Shown: positions 8,952-20,370, counted from the stretch's first letter. The stretch is 64,000 nt of DNA from Pelagibacteraceae bacterium AG-325-E23 (GCA_003282945.1 QBYG01000006.1:1-64000), one strand, 5' to 3'. Numbers and translations: made by a program. The notes: generated by a model from the letters alone, not told the origin.

Positions 8952-9418
8952 ATAAATTATCATTTAAAATTGTGAAGTTACTGACTAAAAAAAAATTAAC
9001 AGTATCCTTTGCAGAGTCTTGCACCGGGGGACTTTTAGCAAGTTTAATTACATCTATTAGCGGATCATCTAAAGTATTTAATATGGGGCTAGTGACTTAT
9101 TCCAATAATGCAAAAGTGAAACTGCTTAAAGTTCCAAAAAAAACTATTACAAAGTATGGGGCAGTTAGCTATGAAACCTGTTTATCTATGCTTAAAAATT
9201 TAAGTAAAATTAGTAAATCAAATATATCAATCTCAATCACAGGAGTGGCAGGTCCAAATGGTGGCACAAAAGAAAAACCAGTCGGCCTAGTTTATATAGG
9301 TCTTAAGAAAGGAAGTAAAATAATTATAAAAAAAAACTTATTTAAAAGTAAAAAAAGAATTTCAATTCAAAAAACAACTGCCAAGCAAGCTCTTAAAATG
9401 ATTTTGAAAATATTATAA
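8948..9418 (+). CDS. CinA C-terminal domain protein (PncC-like nicotinamide-nucleotide amidohydrolase)
   Basis: SFAESCTGGLLASLITSISGSS, GVAGPNGGTKEKPVGLVYIG; ATG at 8948 overlaps the pgpA stop (ATGA), so the ORF-track start 8894 is likely too early. Confidence 0.9.
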   Translation: MNKLSFKIVKLLTKKKLTVSFAESCTGGLLASLITSISGSSKVFNMGLVTYSNNAKVKLLKVPKKTITKYGAVSYETCLSMLKNLSKISKSNISISITGVAGPNGGTKEKPVGLVYIGLKKGSKIIIKKNLFKSKKRISIQKTTAKQALKMILKIL

Positions 9419-9850
9419 ACTTTCAGCTCTATTCTGAAATGCATCAGCTATTTTTTCAAGACCAAATTGAAAAGACTTAGTCATTAAAATATTCAAAAAT
9501 TTATTTTTAATTTCAAAATCTACATCAAAAGTCACCTCTGTAAAATTTCCTTGTTCTTGAAATTTCCAATTATTTTCTAAATAATTTAAAGGGCCATCTA
9601 TATTTGTTACAAAAATTGTGTCATCTTTTTTATTAAATTTCACATCGCTTTTATAGGTATCTACAAAAGGCCCTTTTCCAATTGTTAGATCTGCAACAAT
9701 AAGTGTTAGATCTCCTTTTTGTTTTCTTTCATGTACTTTTGAACCCTGACAGAATGGAACAAATTCAGGGTATTTTTCAATATCTAAAACGAACTCTATG
9801 AGTTTGTCTTTTTTGTTATCAATTAATCTCTTAACTGATGCTTTTGGCAT
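9413..9850 (-). CDS. RatA/Coq10-like START-domain protein
   Basis: 145-aa protein with DIEKYPEFVPFCQGSKV and GPLNYLENNWKFQE motifs; next to lipA as in other alphaproteobacteria. Confidence 0.85.
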   Translation of the reverse strand: MPKASVKRLIDNKKDKLIEFVLDIEKYPEFVPFCQGSKVHERKQKGDLTLIVADLTIGKGPFVDTYKSDVKFNKKDDTIFVTNIDGPLNYLENNWKFQEQGNFTEVTFDVDFEIKNKFLNILMTKSFQFGLEKIADAFQNRAESL

Positions 9851-10782
9851 TAATGAATATTTTTTCTATTATTTTTTAGTTTATTAAAATCTTCATCAGC
9901 ATGATAAGAAGATCTTGTTAAAGGCGATGAAGAAACTAATAAAAATCCTTTAGATTTTGCTATTTTTCCGAGCTCTTTAAATTCATCTGGATGGTAATAC
10001 CTGTTTAAGGGAAAGTGCTTGGCCGAAGGTTGAAGATATTGACCTATAGTTAAGAAATCAACTTCTGCAGATCTTAGATCATCCATAACTTGAATTATCT
10101 CATCTTTTGTTTCTCCAAATCCAACCATTATTCCTGATTTTGTAAAAATATTTTTATTGAATTTTTTTGAATTTTTTAAAAGTTCTAATGACCCAAAATA
10201 TCTTGCTCCCGGTCTAACTTTTACATAAAGACTTGGCACTGTTTCAATATTGTGATTAAAAACATCTGGGTTTGCTTCCAATACTCTTTTGTAAGCCTCT
10301 CCTTTTCTTAAAAAATCAGGCGTTAAAACTTCAATTGTGGTGTTTGGATTTTTTTTTCTTGTTGTAACAATAACATCATGAAAATGATTTGAGCCACCGT
10401 CAGAAAGATCATCTCTATCGACAGAAGTTATTACCACATGTCTTAAACTTAATTTTTTAACTGCATTCGCAATTTTAATTGGCTCGTATTGATCTAGTTT
10501 TTCTGGCTTTCCTGTTTTTACGTCACAAAACGCACAAGCTCTTGTGCATGTATCACCCATTATCATTAGAGTTGCATGCCTTTTGCTCCAGCATTCAGTA
10601 ATATTAGGGCAGTTTGCTTCTTGGCAAACTGTTACAAGATTATCTTTATTGACAACTGTTTTAGTTAAAAAAAATTCTTTACTATTTAGCAGCTTAGATC
10701 TAATCCACTCAGGTTTCTTTTTGATGGGATTAATCGGTTTATTAACTTTTTCAGGGTGTCTTGGTCTATTTTTGATTTCCAT
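9850..10782 (-). CDS. lipA: Lipoyl synthase
   Basis: Radical [18 protein letters not shown] plus [13 protein letters not shown] cysteine motif. Confidence 0.97.
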   Translation of the reverse strand: MEIKNRPRHPEKVNKPINPIKKKPEWIRSKLLNSKEFFLTKTVVNKDNLVTVCQEANCPNITECWSKRHATLMIMGDTCTRACAFCDVKTGKPEKLDQYEPIKIANAVKKLSLRHVVITSVDRDDLSDGGSNHFHDVIVTTRKKNPNTTIEVLTPDFLRKGEAYKRVLEANPDVFNHNIETVPSLYVKVRPGARYFGSLELLKNSKKFNKNIFTKSGIMVGFGETKDEIIQVMDDLRSAEVDFLTIGQYLQPSAKHFPLNRYYHPDEFKELGKIAKSKGFLLVSSSPLTRSSYHADEDFNKLKNNRKNIH

Positions 10783-11074
10783 GATCTTTGATTATATAGG
10801 TAGTCTCACCTTCTTTTCCAAATAAAAACTTTTCTCTTATTAAAATTTCTATGAAATCTATATCTATATTTTCTGTTAAAAGTGAATTTTTGTGGTCTAG
10901 GTCTTCTATTTTGCTATTTAGAGTAATTTGATCACTTTTTAGTTGCTCATATATATCTTTCTTTTCCATGTAAGAAATGAGACCTCTATCACCATCTAAT
11001 AAATTAAAGAAAAAATAGATAAACAGGAATGTGATGATAAGAATAAAATAGTTCTTTTTTAATTTTTCTAACAT
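10766..11074 (-). CDS. Septum formation initiator / FtsB-DivIC family protein
   Basis: 102 aa, one N-terminal TM segment, [12 protein letters not shown] and coiled coil, downstream of eno. Confidence 0.8.
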   Translation of the reverse strand: MLEKLKKNYFILIITFLFIYFFFNLLDGDRGLISYMEKKDIYEQLKSDQITLNSKIEDLDHKNSLLTENIDIDFIEILIREKFLFGKEGETTYIIKDHGNQK

Positions 11075-12333
11075 TAATCAATTTTATTCATTTTAGCGGA
11101 TCTACCAAGATCTTCTTCAATACGAATTAGTTGGTTATATTTTGCTATTCTCTCTGATCTAGCAAGAGATCCAGTTTTGATTTGATTTGAATTGGTGCCT
11201 ACTGCTAAATCAGCAATAAATGTATCTTCAGTATCACCTGACCTATGGGAGATGATTGTTTTAAAGCCAATAAGTTGAGCAAATTTTATTACTTCTAACG
11301 TTTCGGTTACAGTTCCTATTTGATTCAATTTAATTAAAATACTATTTGCAGATAAGTTTAAAAAGCCTATTTTTAATCTTTCAAGATTTGTTACAAAAAG
11401 ATCATCACCTATTATTTGTGTTTTGTTTTTTGTTCCATTTACAAATTTAGACCATGCCTTCCAATCATCTTCACCAAATGGATCCTCAATTGATTTAATT
11501 TGATATTTTTTAATAAGTTGTAGGTATTTTTTAATTGATTGATCAACACTTATGTAATTTTTAGAATGAATTGAATATTTACCTTTTTTAATTAATTCAT
11601 TTGCAGCAACATCTAAACAAATAGATATATCTTTGCCATTTTTAAAACCTGATTTTTTGATCGCTTGAACTATTAGCTTTAAAGCACTCTCATTATCGCT
11701 TATCATTGGTGCAAAGCCACCTTCATCGCCCACATTAATTGAGTGACCTGCTTTTTTTAATAATACTTTTAAATTGTTTATTACTAAAAAACACATTCTG
11801 ACAGCATCATTAAATGATTTTGCTTTATCAGGTCTAATCATAAACTCTTGTATTCTAAGGCCATTATCAGCATGTGCACCCCCATTAATAATATTCATTA
11901 AAGGAAAGGGGAGTTTAAAATTTTTTTTAACAATAAAATTTTTATATAAAGGTATTTTTTTAACTTTTGCTGATAATTTTTTTGTAGCCATGGATACAGC
12001 TAATATTGTATTTGCACCTAACTTTGTCTTTTGTTTTGTACCATCTAATTTTATAAGAATACTATCTATTCTCTCTTGATCATGAATGTTTTGATTTTTT
12101 AATTTTTTTGAAATTAAATTATTAACAGTTGCAACTGGTATTAAAACACTTTTTCCTAAGTATTTTTTATTACTCTTATCTCTTTTTTCATATGCCTCAA
12201 AAGTTCCTGTTGAAGCACCTGAAGGACAAATTGCTGAGGCACTTAAATTATTTGAAAATACTTCAGCCTCAATGGTTGGATTTCCTCTACTATCATAAAC
12301 CTGTCTGGCTACAACTCTTTTGATTTTGCTCAT
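11074..12333 (-). CDS. eno: Enolase
   Basis: ARQVYDSRGNPTIEAEV, GDEGGFAP, SHRSGDTEDTFIADLAVGT. Confidence 0.98.
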   Translation of the reverse strand: MSKIKRVVARQVYDSRGNPTIEAEVFSNNLSASAICPSGASTGTFEAYEKRDKSNKKYLGKSVLIPVATVNNLISKKLKNQNIHDQERIDSILIKLDGTKQKTKLGANTILAVSMATKKLSAKVKKIPLYKNFIVKKNFKLPFPLMNIINGGAHADNGLRIQEFMIRPDKAKSFNDAVRMCFLVINNLKVLLKKAGHSINVGDEGGFAPMISDNESALKLIVQAIKKSGFKNGKDISICLDVAANELIKKGKYSIHSKNYISVDQSIKKYLQLIKKYQIKSIEDPFGEDDWKAWSKFVNGTKNKTQIIGDDLFVTNLERLKIGFLNLSANSILIKLNQIGTVTETLEVIKFAQLIGFKTIISHRSGDTEDTFIADLAVGTNSNQIKTGSLARSERIAKYNQLIRIEEDLGRSAKMNKID

Positions 12334-12336
12334 TAA

Positions 12337-13161
12337 TTACTTTTTAACTAAATTATCAATTTCTACAATTTGATTAATTAGCTCGTCTAATTTGTCTAAA
12401 GGGACCATGTTTGGACCATCTGATGGAGCATTATCTGGGTCCTGATGTGTTTCCAAAAAAATAGCTGCAACGCCTACTGCAACAGCTGCTCTAGACAAAT
12501 ACTCAACAAATTCTCTTTGACCACCACTTTTTTCGCCTAGACCACCAGGTTGTTGCACTGAATGAGTTCCATCGAATACTACGGGATAACCATTTTTTGC
12601 CATGATGGGGATAGATCTCATATCTGTCACCAATGTATTATAACCAAAGCTAGCTCCTCTTTCGGTCACTAAAATATTTTCATTACCACTATCAGAAATT
12701 TTTTTGGTTACATTCACCATATCCCAAGGTGCTAGGAATTGACCCTTTTTCACATTAATGATTTTGTTTGTTTTAGCTGCAGCTATTAATAAATCTGTTT
12801 GTCTACAAAGGAATGCTGGTATCTGAAGAACATCTACGTGATGAGAAACCAGGGAACATTGTTCTTCATTATGTATATCTGTAAGAACGGGTACGTTAAT
12901 ATCTTTTTTAATTTTATCAAATACAGGCAGGGAGTTTTCTAAACCAGCTCCTCTTTCGCCCTTCAAGCTTGTTCTATTAGCTTTATCAAATGAAGTTTTA
13001 TAAATAAATCCAATATTATACTTTGTTGTAATTTCTTTAATTTTACCTGCCATATCCAAAGCATGTTGCTCGGTTTCAAGTTGACAAGGACCAGCTATTA
13101 AACAAATTTTATTTGTGTTTGAAATTTCTATACCGTTACAATTAATTATTTTATTTTCCAT
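12337..13161 (-). CDS. kdsA: 3-deoxy-8-phosphooctulonate synthase
   Basis: [31 protein letters not shown]. Confidence 0.97.
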   Translation of the reverse strand: MENKIINCNGIEISNTNKICLIAGPCQLETEQHALDMAGKIKEITTKYNIGFIYKTSFDKANRTSLKGERGAGLENSLPVFDKIKKDINVPVLTDIHNEEQCSLVSHHVDVLQIPAFLCRQTDLLIAAAKTNKIINVKKGQFLAPWDMVNVTKKISDSGNENILVTERGASFGYNTLVTDMRSIPIMAKNGYPVVFDGTHSVQQPGGLGEKSGGQREFVEYLSRAAVAVGVAAIFLETHQDPDNAPSDGPNMVPLDKLDELINQIVEIDNLVKK

Positions 13162-14773
13162 TAAAAGATTTTGCAGCTTTAATAAATGAAGAGAATAAAG
13201 GATGAGGATTCAAAGGTCTAGATTTAAATTCTGGATGAAATTGAACTCCAATAAACCATGGATGATTTTTAAGTTCAATAATTTCAGGTAATTGATTGTC
13301 AGGAGAAATTCCTGAAAACATCAAACCTTTTTTTTCAAATTTTTGCATTAAATTTATATTGACCTCATATCTATGTCTGTGTCTCTCTTTAATCATTTTA
13401 GATTTATAGATATTTTTTATGGCAGAATTATTTCTTAGTTTTGCCTCATATAGACCTAATCTCATTGTTCCTCCCAGATTTTTATCAGTCCCTTTTATAA
13501 TTTTTCCATCTTTCCTCCATTCATCTATTAATCCTATTACGGGAAAACAATTTTTATCTAATTCACTGGAGCCAGCTTTTTTAATTTTTAAAATATTTCT
13601 TGCAAACTCAATCATTGCCATTTGCATTCCAAAACAAATACCTAGAAAAGGTATTTTTCTCTCTCTGGCATATCTAATTGCTTCAATTTTTCCCTCCGTT
13701 CCTCTTTTGCCAAACCCTCCTGGTATCAATATTCCTGATACATTCTTTAATTTTGATTTAATTTCTTTTGATCTAAGTTTATCTGATTCAATTCTTACTA
13801 AGTTAACTTTAACTTTATTTGAAATTCCACCATGCGTAAGAGCTTCATCAAGTGATTTATAAGCATCTTTTAAGTTTACATATTTGCCTATGATAGCAAT
13901 ATTTACTGTTTTTTTGGTTTTTAAAACTATATTTGTAATTTTTTTCCATGGAAGCAAGTTTGGTCTTTTTCTAGACTTTATTTTTAAGAATTTTAAAACT
14001 TGCTTATCTAATTTTTGATTAAAGAAACTTATTGGTGCTTCATAAATAGTTTTTACATCAACTGTTTCTATAACATTAGCAATATCCACATTACAAAATA
14101 AGGATATTTTTCTTCTTTGGTCTAAAGGAATAGACTGTTGAGATCTACAGATCACTATATCAGGTTGAATTCCTATACTTCTTAATTCTTTAACAGAATG
14201 TTGTGTTGGCTTTGTTTTAATTTCATCTGAAGATTTTAAAAATGGAACAAATGTTAAATGAATAAATAATGATTTTGATCTACCATTATCATTTGAAAAC
14301 TGTCTTATAGCTTCTAAAAATGGTAAACTCTCAATATCTCCAACTGTTCCTCCAATTTCACAAATTACAAAATCTTCATTTGTTATATCTTTTTTTATAA
14401 ACTCTTTAATTCTATTTGTAACATGTGGAATTACTTGAACTGTTTTTCCAAGATAACCTCCTCTTCTCTCTTTTTTTATTATGTCACTATAAATTCTACC
14501 TGTGGTAATGTTGTCAGATTGTTTGGCTGAAATATTTGTGAATCTTTCATAATGTCCTAAATCTAAATCAGTCTCAGCACCATCGTCAGTTACAAAAACT
14601 TCACCATGTTGAAAAGGACTCATTGTTCCTGGATCAACGTTTAAATATGGATCCATTTTTCTTATTCTCACTTTATATCCTTGTGATCTAAGCAAATATC
14701 CAAGCGATGCTGATGATAAACCTTTACCAAGTGATGAAACCACGCCGCCAGTGACAAATATATATCGCGCCAT
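13151..14773 (-). CDS. pyrG: CTP synthase
   Basis: [29 protein letters not shown], glutaminase GICFGMQ and GVQFHPEF. Confidence 0.98.
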   Translation of the reverse strand: MARYIFVTGGVVSSLGKGLSSASLGYLLRSQGYKVRIRKMDPYLNVDPGTMSPFQHGEVFVTDDGAETDLDLGHYERFTNISAKQSDNITTGRIYSDIIKKERRGGYLGKTVQVIPHVTNRIKEFIKKDITNEDFVICEIGGTVGDIESLPFLEAIRQFSNDNGRSKSLFIHLTFVPFLKSSDEIKTKPTQHSVKELRSIGIQPDIVICRSQQSIPLDQRRKISLFCNVDIANVIETVDVKTIYEAPISFFNQKLDKQVLKFLKIKSRKRPNLLPWKKITNIVLKTKKTVNIAIIGKYVNLKDAYKSLDEALTHGGISNKVKVNLVRIESDKLRSKEIKSKLKNVSGILIPGGFGKRGTEGKIEAIRYARERKIPFLGICFGMQMAMIEFARNILKIKKAGSSELDKNCFPVIGLIDEWRKDGKIIKGTDKNLGGTMRLGLYEAKLRNNSAIKNIYKSKMIKERHRHRYEVNINLMQKFEKKGLMFSGISPDNQLPEIIELKNHPWFIGVQFHPEFKSRPLNPHPLFSSFIKAAKSFNGK

Positions 14774-14813
14774 GGAATTATGTTATAGCCAATGATTTGT
14801 AAAAATAAAAGTA

Positions 14814-15116
14814 TTAATTATTATTTTCTGGTAATTTAGGAGCATCATCAGCATTTTCTTCTATTTTATCAATTACAGAAGTGTTTGAAGGAAGATCTCC
14901 ACGTGAAATAATAGTTAATCCTAGACTACAAATTATGAATAATGTTGCAACAATAGCCGTTGCTTTAGTCATAAAATTCCCAGCCGACCTTGAAAACATA
15001 AAGTTATCTTGAGAAACTCCAATACCCAAAGCTCCACCTTCGGATTTTTGGAATAAAACTAGCAATACTAGAATTGCTGCTAATATTATATTTATAATTA
15101 ATAGTATGTTTTCCAC
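14814..15116 (-). CDS. secG: Preprotein translocase subunit SecG
   Basis: LLVLFQKSEGGALG motif, two TM segments. Confidence 0.9.
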   Translation of the reverse strand: MENILLIINIILAAILVLLVLFQKSEGGALGIGVSQDNFMFSRSAGNFMTKATAIVATLFIICSLGLTIISRGDLPSNTSVIDKIEENADDAPKLPENNN

Positions 15117-15121
15117 GACGC

Positions 15122-15868
15122 CTAATTAATTGATTTTTTCATTATATCAATAAATATTTTTTCATTTGTTGAAGCTCCACCAATCAAAAAACCATCAATA
15201 TTATCGATTCTCATTAAATTTTTTATATTTTTTGGGTTTACAGAGCCTCCATATAAAATCTTAGATTTTGTAAAATTTTTTGAAATCTTTAAGGTGTTTC
15301 TTATAAACGTAATATTTTTTTTTAAATCATTTTCACTAGGAATAATGCCTGTACCAATCGACCAAACAGGTTCATAAGCAATTATAATTTTATTTAAATT
15401 CTTTAAATTTTTTAAACCTTCAAGTAATTGTTTTTTTAAAACATATTTTGTTTTATTTTTTCTTTTATCAATCAAATTTTCGCCTATGCATAAAATGACA
15501 TTTAATTTTTCATTAAGTGCAGACTTAATCTTTAAATTAATTTTTTTATTGTCATTTTCAGCTCTCGTTTCTGAGTGTCCAATTATAACAAACTTACCTC
15601 CTAAATCTTTAATCATCTTTGAGCTTATAGCTCCTGTGAAAGGTCCATAGTTTTGTTGTGTATGACAGTCTTGAGCTCCAATTTTAATATTTGATTTTTT
15701 TGTTTTATCTACAAAAGATTTGATCAATGTATAAGGTGGACAATAAATAATATTGGCTTTGAGATTCTTCGTTTTTGAATAACTTATTACTTTATTTAAT
15801 GAATTAACTGATTTGACTGACCCAAACATCTTCCAATTAGCAATGAAATACATTTTATTATTTGTCAT
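15122..15868 (-). CDS. tpiA: Triosephosphate isomerase
   Basis: ANWKMFGS, IIGHSETRAE, IAYEPVWSIGTG, LYGGSVNP. Confidence 0.97.
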   Translation of the reverse strand: MTNNKMYFIANWKMFGSVKSVNSLNKVISYSKTKNLKANIIYCPPYTLIKSFVDKTKKSNIKIGAQDCHTQQNYGPFTGAISSKMIKDLGGKFVIIGHSETRAENDNKKINLKIKSALNEKLNVILCIGENLIDKRKNKTKYVLKKQLLEGLKNLKNLNKIIIAYEPVWSIGTGIIPSENDLKKNITFIRNTLKISKNFTKSKILYGGSVNPKNIKNLMRIDNIDGFLIGGASTNEKIFIDIMKKSIN

Positions 15869-15929
15869 AAAGATTAATATAATTTATATGTTTATTTTTT
15901 TTTAGATCAATAAATAAAGACTATAGAAT

Positions 15930-17351
15930 ATGATAAATAAATTAAGAGGTTTCTCAAATTCAAAATTAGCTGGGGTACTTGTCGGAATTATTATAATTCC
16001 ATTTGTATTTTGGGGCATGGGCAGTGTTTTTAGTGGGGGCAATACTAACAATGTTGCTAAGATTAATAATGAAGCAATCTCATCAAAAGATTTTGTAAAT
16101 TTTATAAACGAGTCAAGACTCACTAATGATATTATAAAAGCAAATATAGATAAAAATATTATTGAAAATATTTTATCAGAATTGGTATCTGAAAAATTGA
16201 TTGAGATGGAAATTAAAGAATTAAATGTATCTATGTCAGAGGAAGCGTTAGCAAATAAAATAAAATCTAATTCAATACTACTAGATGATAATAAGAAGTT
16301 TTCAAGAGTTAAGTATGAAAAATTTCTATTAGAAAATAACTTAAGTGCTTCGACATTTGAAAGTTCATTAAAGAAACAAGAGCTAAAAGAAAATTTATTT
16401 AATTATATTAGCGGAGGAATTAAGTCGCCTTATTTTTTAAAAAATAAAATATATATCAATGAAAATAAAAAAATTGAGATCGAATTTTTAGATTTAGACT
16501 TAGTTCATGATAAAACTGCAACTAAATTGGAAGTTGAGGATTTCATTAAAAATAATCAAGAAATTTTAAAAATTGATTTTATTGATGTGACTTATGCAAA
16601 GATTACTCCTAAAAATCTAATAGAAATAGATGAGTTTAATGATGAATTTTTTAAGAAAATTGATGAAATAGAAAATAATATTTTAAACGGATCAAATATT
16701 AGAGAAATTAATGAAATTTATAATTTTAAACTAAATGAAATTAATAATTTTGTCTTGAATGATGACTCAGATGAAATACTTAATGAAATTTACTCAAAAA
16801 GAAACCAGGATAAAATACAACTAGTTGACAAAAATGATTATTATGTAATTTTTGAAATATCAAATATTAATAAGAAAATTCCAAACAAAACAGATCCAAA
16901 ATTTTTAGAAAAAGTTAAAAATAATGTAATTTTAAAGAAGAAATTTGAATTTAATAAAAGTCTTTTTGAAAAAATTGACGAAAAGATTTTTAATGATGAT
17001 GAGTTTTTGAAATTATCAAAAGATACAGATAATATTAAGACTGTAACTATAAAAAACAGTAATGATTATGAAATTTTTGACCCAGATTCTTTAAATCTTT
17101 TATACACATTGCCAAAAGAAAGTTTCTCTTTAGTAACTGGGGAAACAAATAAAGTTTTTCTTACAAAAATTAAGAATATTTATTATGCAGATATGGAAAA
17201 AAATACTGATAATGTTGAAGAATATTCTAAAAAAGCAAATAACGATATTATTAATGATGTTTATACATCCTATGATCTATCTTTAAATTCAAAATATAAG
17301 GTAAAAATTTTCAATCAAACAATTGATAGAGTTAAAAATTATTTTAGATAA
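15930..17351 (+). CDS. SurA/PpiD-like periplasmic folding protein (N-terminal anchored)
   Basis: N-terminal TM LAGVLVGIIIIPFVFWGMGSVFSGG and SurA_N-like segment; position upstream of trpE as in other alphaproteobacteria. Confidence 0.7.
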   Translation: MINKLRGFSNSKLAGVLVGIIIIPFVFWGMGSVFSGGNTNNVAKINNEAISSKDFVNFINESRLTNDIIKANIDKNIIENILSELVSEKLIEMEIKELNVSMSEEALANKIKSNSILLDDNKKFSRVKYEKFLLENNLSASTFESSLKKQELKENLFNYISGGIKSPYFLKNKIYINENKKIEIEFLDLDLVHDKTATKLEVEDFIKNNQEILKIDFIDVTYAKITPKNLIEIDEFNDEFFKKIDEIENNILNGSNIREINEIYNFKLNEINNFVLNDDSDEILNEIYSKRNQDKIQLVDKNDYYVIFEISNINKKIPNKTDPKFLEKVKNNVILKKKFEFNKSLFEKIDEKIFNDDEFLKLSKDTDNIKTVTIKNSNDYEIFDPDSLNLLYTLPKESFSLVTGETNKVFLTKIKNIYYADMEKNTDNVEEYSKKANNDIINDVYTSYDLSLNSKYKVKIFNQTIDRVKNYFR

Positions 17352-18808
17352 TGTTGAATATTGATCTAAAGTTATTTAAGAAAAATCACAAAAAAAGTAA
17401 AAATCAAGTTCTTTACCATGCGATAAAATCAAGTGGCTTAAAAGAAATAGAAAATTTAATTAATAACTTCTTAAATGTAAGAAATAGCTTTGTATTCGAG
17501 TCTGTAGAAAAAGGTTTCATTAAAGGTAGATATACAATTTTTGGTAAAAATCCTGATAAGATTTGGGAATTTAATAATAATAGCTGTGTTTTAAATTATG
17601 GAAATAAAAGAAAGAAATTAAGAGGAACTCCGAAAGATAATATTGAGAAAATAATCGAAAATTTTAATTTTAAAATACCAAGCGAATTACCACCAATTAG
17701 CTCAATTATTTCAGGTTATTTCTCTTATGATGCAATAAGATATATTGAGAACATTCCTAATAGTACAAAAAATGACTTAAAAATTCCTGATGCAAGAATT
17801 TTGAGACCAAAAAATCTAGTTGTTTTTGATAATGTTAAAAAAAAATTATTTTTTATAGTTAATTGTTTTTTTGATGAAAAAATCAAAAATTATCAAGCTA
17901 AGTATGGCCAAATACAAAAGGAAATAGAAGAAATGATTTTTTTAGCAAACTATAATTACAAAATAAATCAGTCAAAAACCAAGATATCCAAACCAAAAGT
18001 TAAATCAAATATCTCAAAAAAGAAATTCCTTAGCAATGTTTCAAAAGCTAAAAATTACATTAAAATAGGAGATATTTTTCAAGTTGTTCTAAGTCAAAGG
18101 TTCGAAACTGCTCTTAATAAAGAGCCAATAGATATTTATAAAAAATTAAGAATTACTAACCCTTCCCCTTTCATGTATTTTTTTAATTTTGAAGATTTCC
18201 AAATTATAGGTGCGAGTCCTGAGATACTTGTGAGACTTAGAGATAATAAGATAACTATTAGACCTATAGCTGGTACAAGACCTAGAGGCAAAAATAAAAA
18301 AGAAGATAAATTTTATGAAAAGGATCTTTTAAAAGATAAAAAAGAGCTTTCTGAACACTTAATGCTTCTTGATCTTGGAAGAAATGATACTGGAAAAGTT
18401 TCTAAAATTAACTCTGTTAAAGTAACCGAAAGTTTTAAGATAGAGAGATATTCACATGTAATGCACATAGTCTCCAATGTTGAAGGTGTATTTAATAAAA
18501 AATTTGGCAAATTTGACACTTTATTAGCTGGTTTTCCTGCTGGAACAGTATCAGGTGCTCCTAAAATAAGAGCTATGGAAATTATTGATGAATTAGAGAC
18601 AACGAGGCGAAAAGTTTATGCTGGTGGTATTGGTTATTTTTCTGCAAATGGCGATTTTGATACTTGTATTGCACTTAGAACGGCAATTTCAAAAGATAAA
18701 AAATTTTATGTACAGTCTGGAGCAGGAATTGTTGCTGATAGTAAACCAATTAATGAATTTAAAGAAACAATAAATAAAGCAAAAGCTTTAATTAAGGCTT
18801 TGGAGTAA
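17351..18808 (+). CDS. trpE: Anthranilate synthase component I
   Basis: IRPIAGTRPRGKN, DLGRNDTGKVS, FPAGTVSGAPKIRAMEIIDELE. Confidence 0.95.
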   Translation: MLNIDLKLFKKNHKKSKNQVLYHAIKSSGLKEIENLINNFLNVRNSFVFESVEKGFIKGRYTIFGKNPDKIWEFNNNSCVLNYGNKRKKLRGTPKDNIEKIIENFNFKIPSELPPISSIISGYFSYDAIRYIENIPNSTKNDLKIPDARILRPKNLVVFDNVKKKLFFIVNCFFDEKIKNYQAKYGQIQKEIEEMIFLANYNYKINQSKTKISKPKVKSNISKKKFLSNVSKAKNYIKIGDIFQVVLSQRFETALNKEPIDIYKKLRITNPSPFMYFFNFEDFQIIGASPEILVRLRDNKITIRPIAGTRPRGKNKKEDKFYEKDLLKDKKELSEHLMLLDLGRNDTGKVSKINSVKVTESFKIERYSHVMHIVSNVEGVFNKKFGKFDTLLAGFPAGTVSGAPKIRAMEIIDELETTRRKVYAGGIGYFSANGDFDTCIALRTAISKDKKFYVQSGAGIVADSKPINEFKETINKAKALIKALE

Positions 18809-18811
18809 GAG

Positions 18812-19375
18812 ATGAAAATAATTTTAATTGATAATTACGATAGTTTCACATTCAATTTATATCACTATCTTTCATCCTTTTCTAAAGTAGATGTTTATAG
18901 AAATGATAAAGTAGATCATCATTCTATTTTAAAAAAAGGGTATAATAAAATTGTAATATCTCCAGGGCCTGGAAACCCCAATCAATCTGGAAACTGTTTG
19001 AAGATAGTAAAAAATTTATATAAAAAAATGCCAATACTTGGTGTTTGCTTAGGTCATCAAATTATTGGTCAAGTATTTGATTCAAAGATAATTCAAGCTA
19101 AAAAACTTGTACATGGAAAAACAAGTAATATTTTAAATAAGAAAATTGGTATTTTAAAAAATTTACCAAAAAACTTCTTAGCTACCAGATATCATAGTTT
19201 AGTAATTGATAGAAAATCCTTATCTAAAGATTTAAAAATTACATCTAGTACATCAGATGGGACAATAATGGGTGTTATGCATAAAGAATATAAAATTCAT
19301 GGAGTTCAATTTCATCCTGAAAGTATCAAAACAAAATATGGTTTAAAAATTTTAGAGAACTTTGTAAAAGAGTAA
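18812..19375 (+). CDS. trpG: Anthranilate/aminodeoxychorismate synthase glutamine amidotransferase component
   Basis: LIDNYDSFTFNLYHYL, SPGPGNP, GVCLGHQ, GVQFHPES. Confidence 0.93.
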   Translation: MKIILIDNYDSFTFNLYHYLSSFSKVDVYRNDKVDHHSILKKGYNKIVISPGPGNPNQSGNCLKIVKNLYKKMPILGVCLGHQIIGQVFDSKIIQAKKLVHGKTSNILNKKIGILKNLPKNFLATRYHSLVIDRKSLSKDLKITSSTSDGTIMGVMHKEYKIHGVQFHPESIKTKYGLKILENFVKE

Positions 19376-19377
19376 AA

Positions 19378-20370
19378 ATGGATCATTTTTTAGAAAAGCT
19401 CAAAAACAAAATAAATTTAAATTTTGATGAGAGTAAAAATGCATTTAAGATTTTAATGAATGGTGAGGCAAGTGATCAACAAATTTATGATTTTTTAACT
19501 TTATTGTCAGATAAAGGTGAGGTTTCAGATGAAATAGCTGGAGGTGTATATATATTGAGAGATAAGTCAAAAAGAGTGAAAGCTGAAAATTGCATTGATA
19601 CTTGTGGTACTGGTGGAGATGGAAAAGATACTCTAAATATTTCAACAGCATCAGCGCTTTTGTTAGCAAGCATGGGTGTAAAAGTTGCAAAGCATGGAAA
19701 TAAAGCAGTTTCATCAAAATGTGGGTCAGCTGACGTTCTTGAAGCCTTAAATATAAATATCAACTTGGAAGCAAATCAAATTGAGGAGCAGATTAAAAAT
19801 AACAATTTTGGCTTTATGTTCGCTCCAAATTACCACTCAGCAATGAAATATGTTGGTCCAACAAGAAAAAAAATAGGAAAAAGGACTATTTTTAATATGA
19901 TAGGTCCATTAAGCAGTCCAGCACTTGTTGAAAGGCAGGTAATTGGTGTTTTTGATAATAAACTTCTAAAAGTTTTTGCAAATGCACTAAAAAATCTTAA
20001 TTTAAAATTTGCATGGATTGTAAATAGTGAGGATGGTCTAGATGAAATATCACCTTATGCTAAAACTAATGTTGTGCAACTGAAGAACAATGAAATATCT
20101 GAGTTTATAATTGATCCAAACGAGTTAAATGTTAATGCTGATAAATTTGAAAATTTAGTAGGAGATGATGCTAAATTTAATTCTGATAAAATTTTAAATA
20201 TTTTTCAAGGAGAAGATAATGATTTTTCAAAAGCAGTATGTCTAAATGCTGCAGCAGGATTAATAGTTTCCGAAAAATATGATGATTTAAAAATTGCTTA
20301 TAATTATACCAGAGGGTTTATTAAATCTGGAGCTGCATTCAAATATGTAAAAAATATACAGAATGTCTGA
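19378..20370 (+). CDS. trpD: Anthranilate phosphoribosyltransferase
   Basis: DTCGTGGDGKDTLNISTA, KHGNKAVSSKCGSADVLEA. Confidence 0.96.
   Translation: MDHFLEKLKNKINLNFDESKNAFKILMNGEASDQQIYDFLTLLSDKGEVSDEIAGGVYILRDKSKRVKAENCIDTCGTGGDGKDTLNISTASALLLASMGVKVAKHGNKAVSSKCGSADVLEALNININLEANQIEEQIKNNNFGFMFAPNYHSAMKYVGPTRKKIGKRTIFNMIGPLSSPALVERQVIGVFDNKLLKVFANALKNLNLKFAWIVNSEDGLDEISPYAKTNVVQLKNNEISEFIIDPNELNVNADKFENLVGDDAKFNSDKILNIFQGEDNDFSKAVCLNAAAGLIVSEKYDDLKIAYNYTRGFIKSGAAFKYVKNIQNV

Noticed and set aside
13419-13862. 147-aa plus-strand ORF antisense to pyrG
   Set aside because: Shadow ORF inside pyrG with no motifs
19445-19763. Two overlapping minus-strand ORFs inside trpD
   Set aside because: Two frames open at once antisense to trpD; compositional artefact
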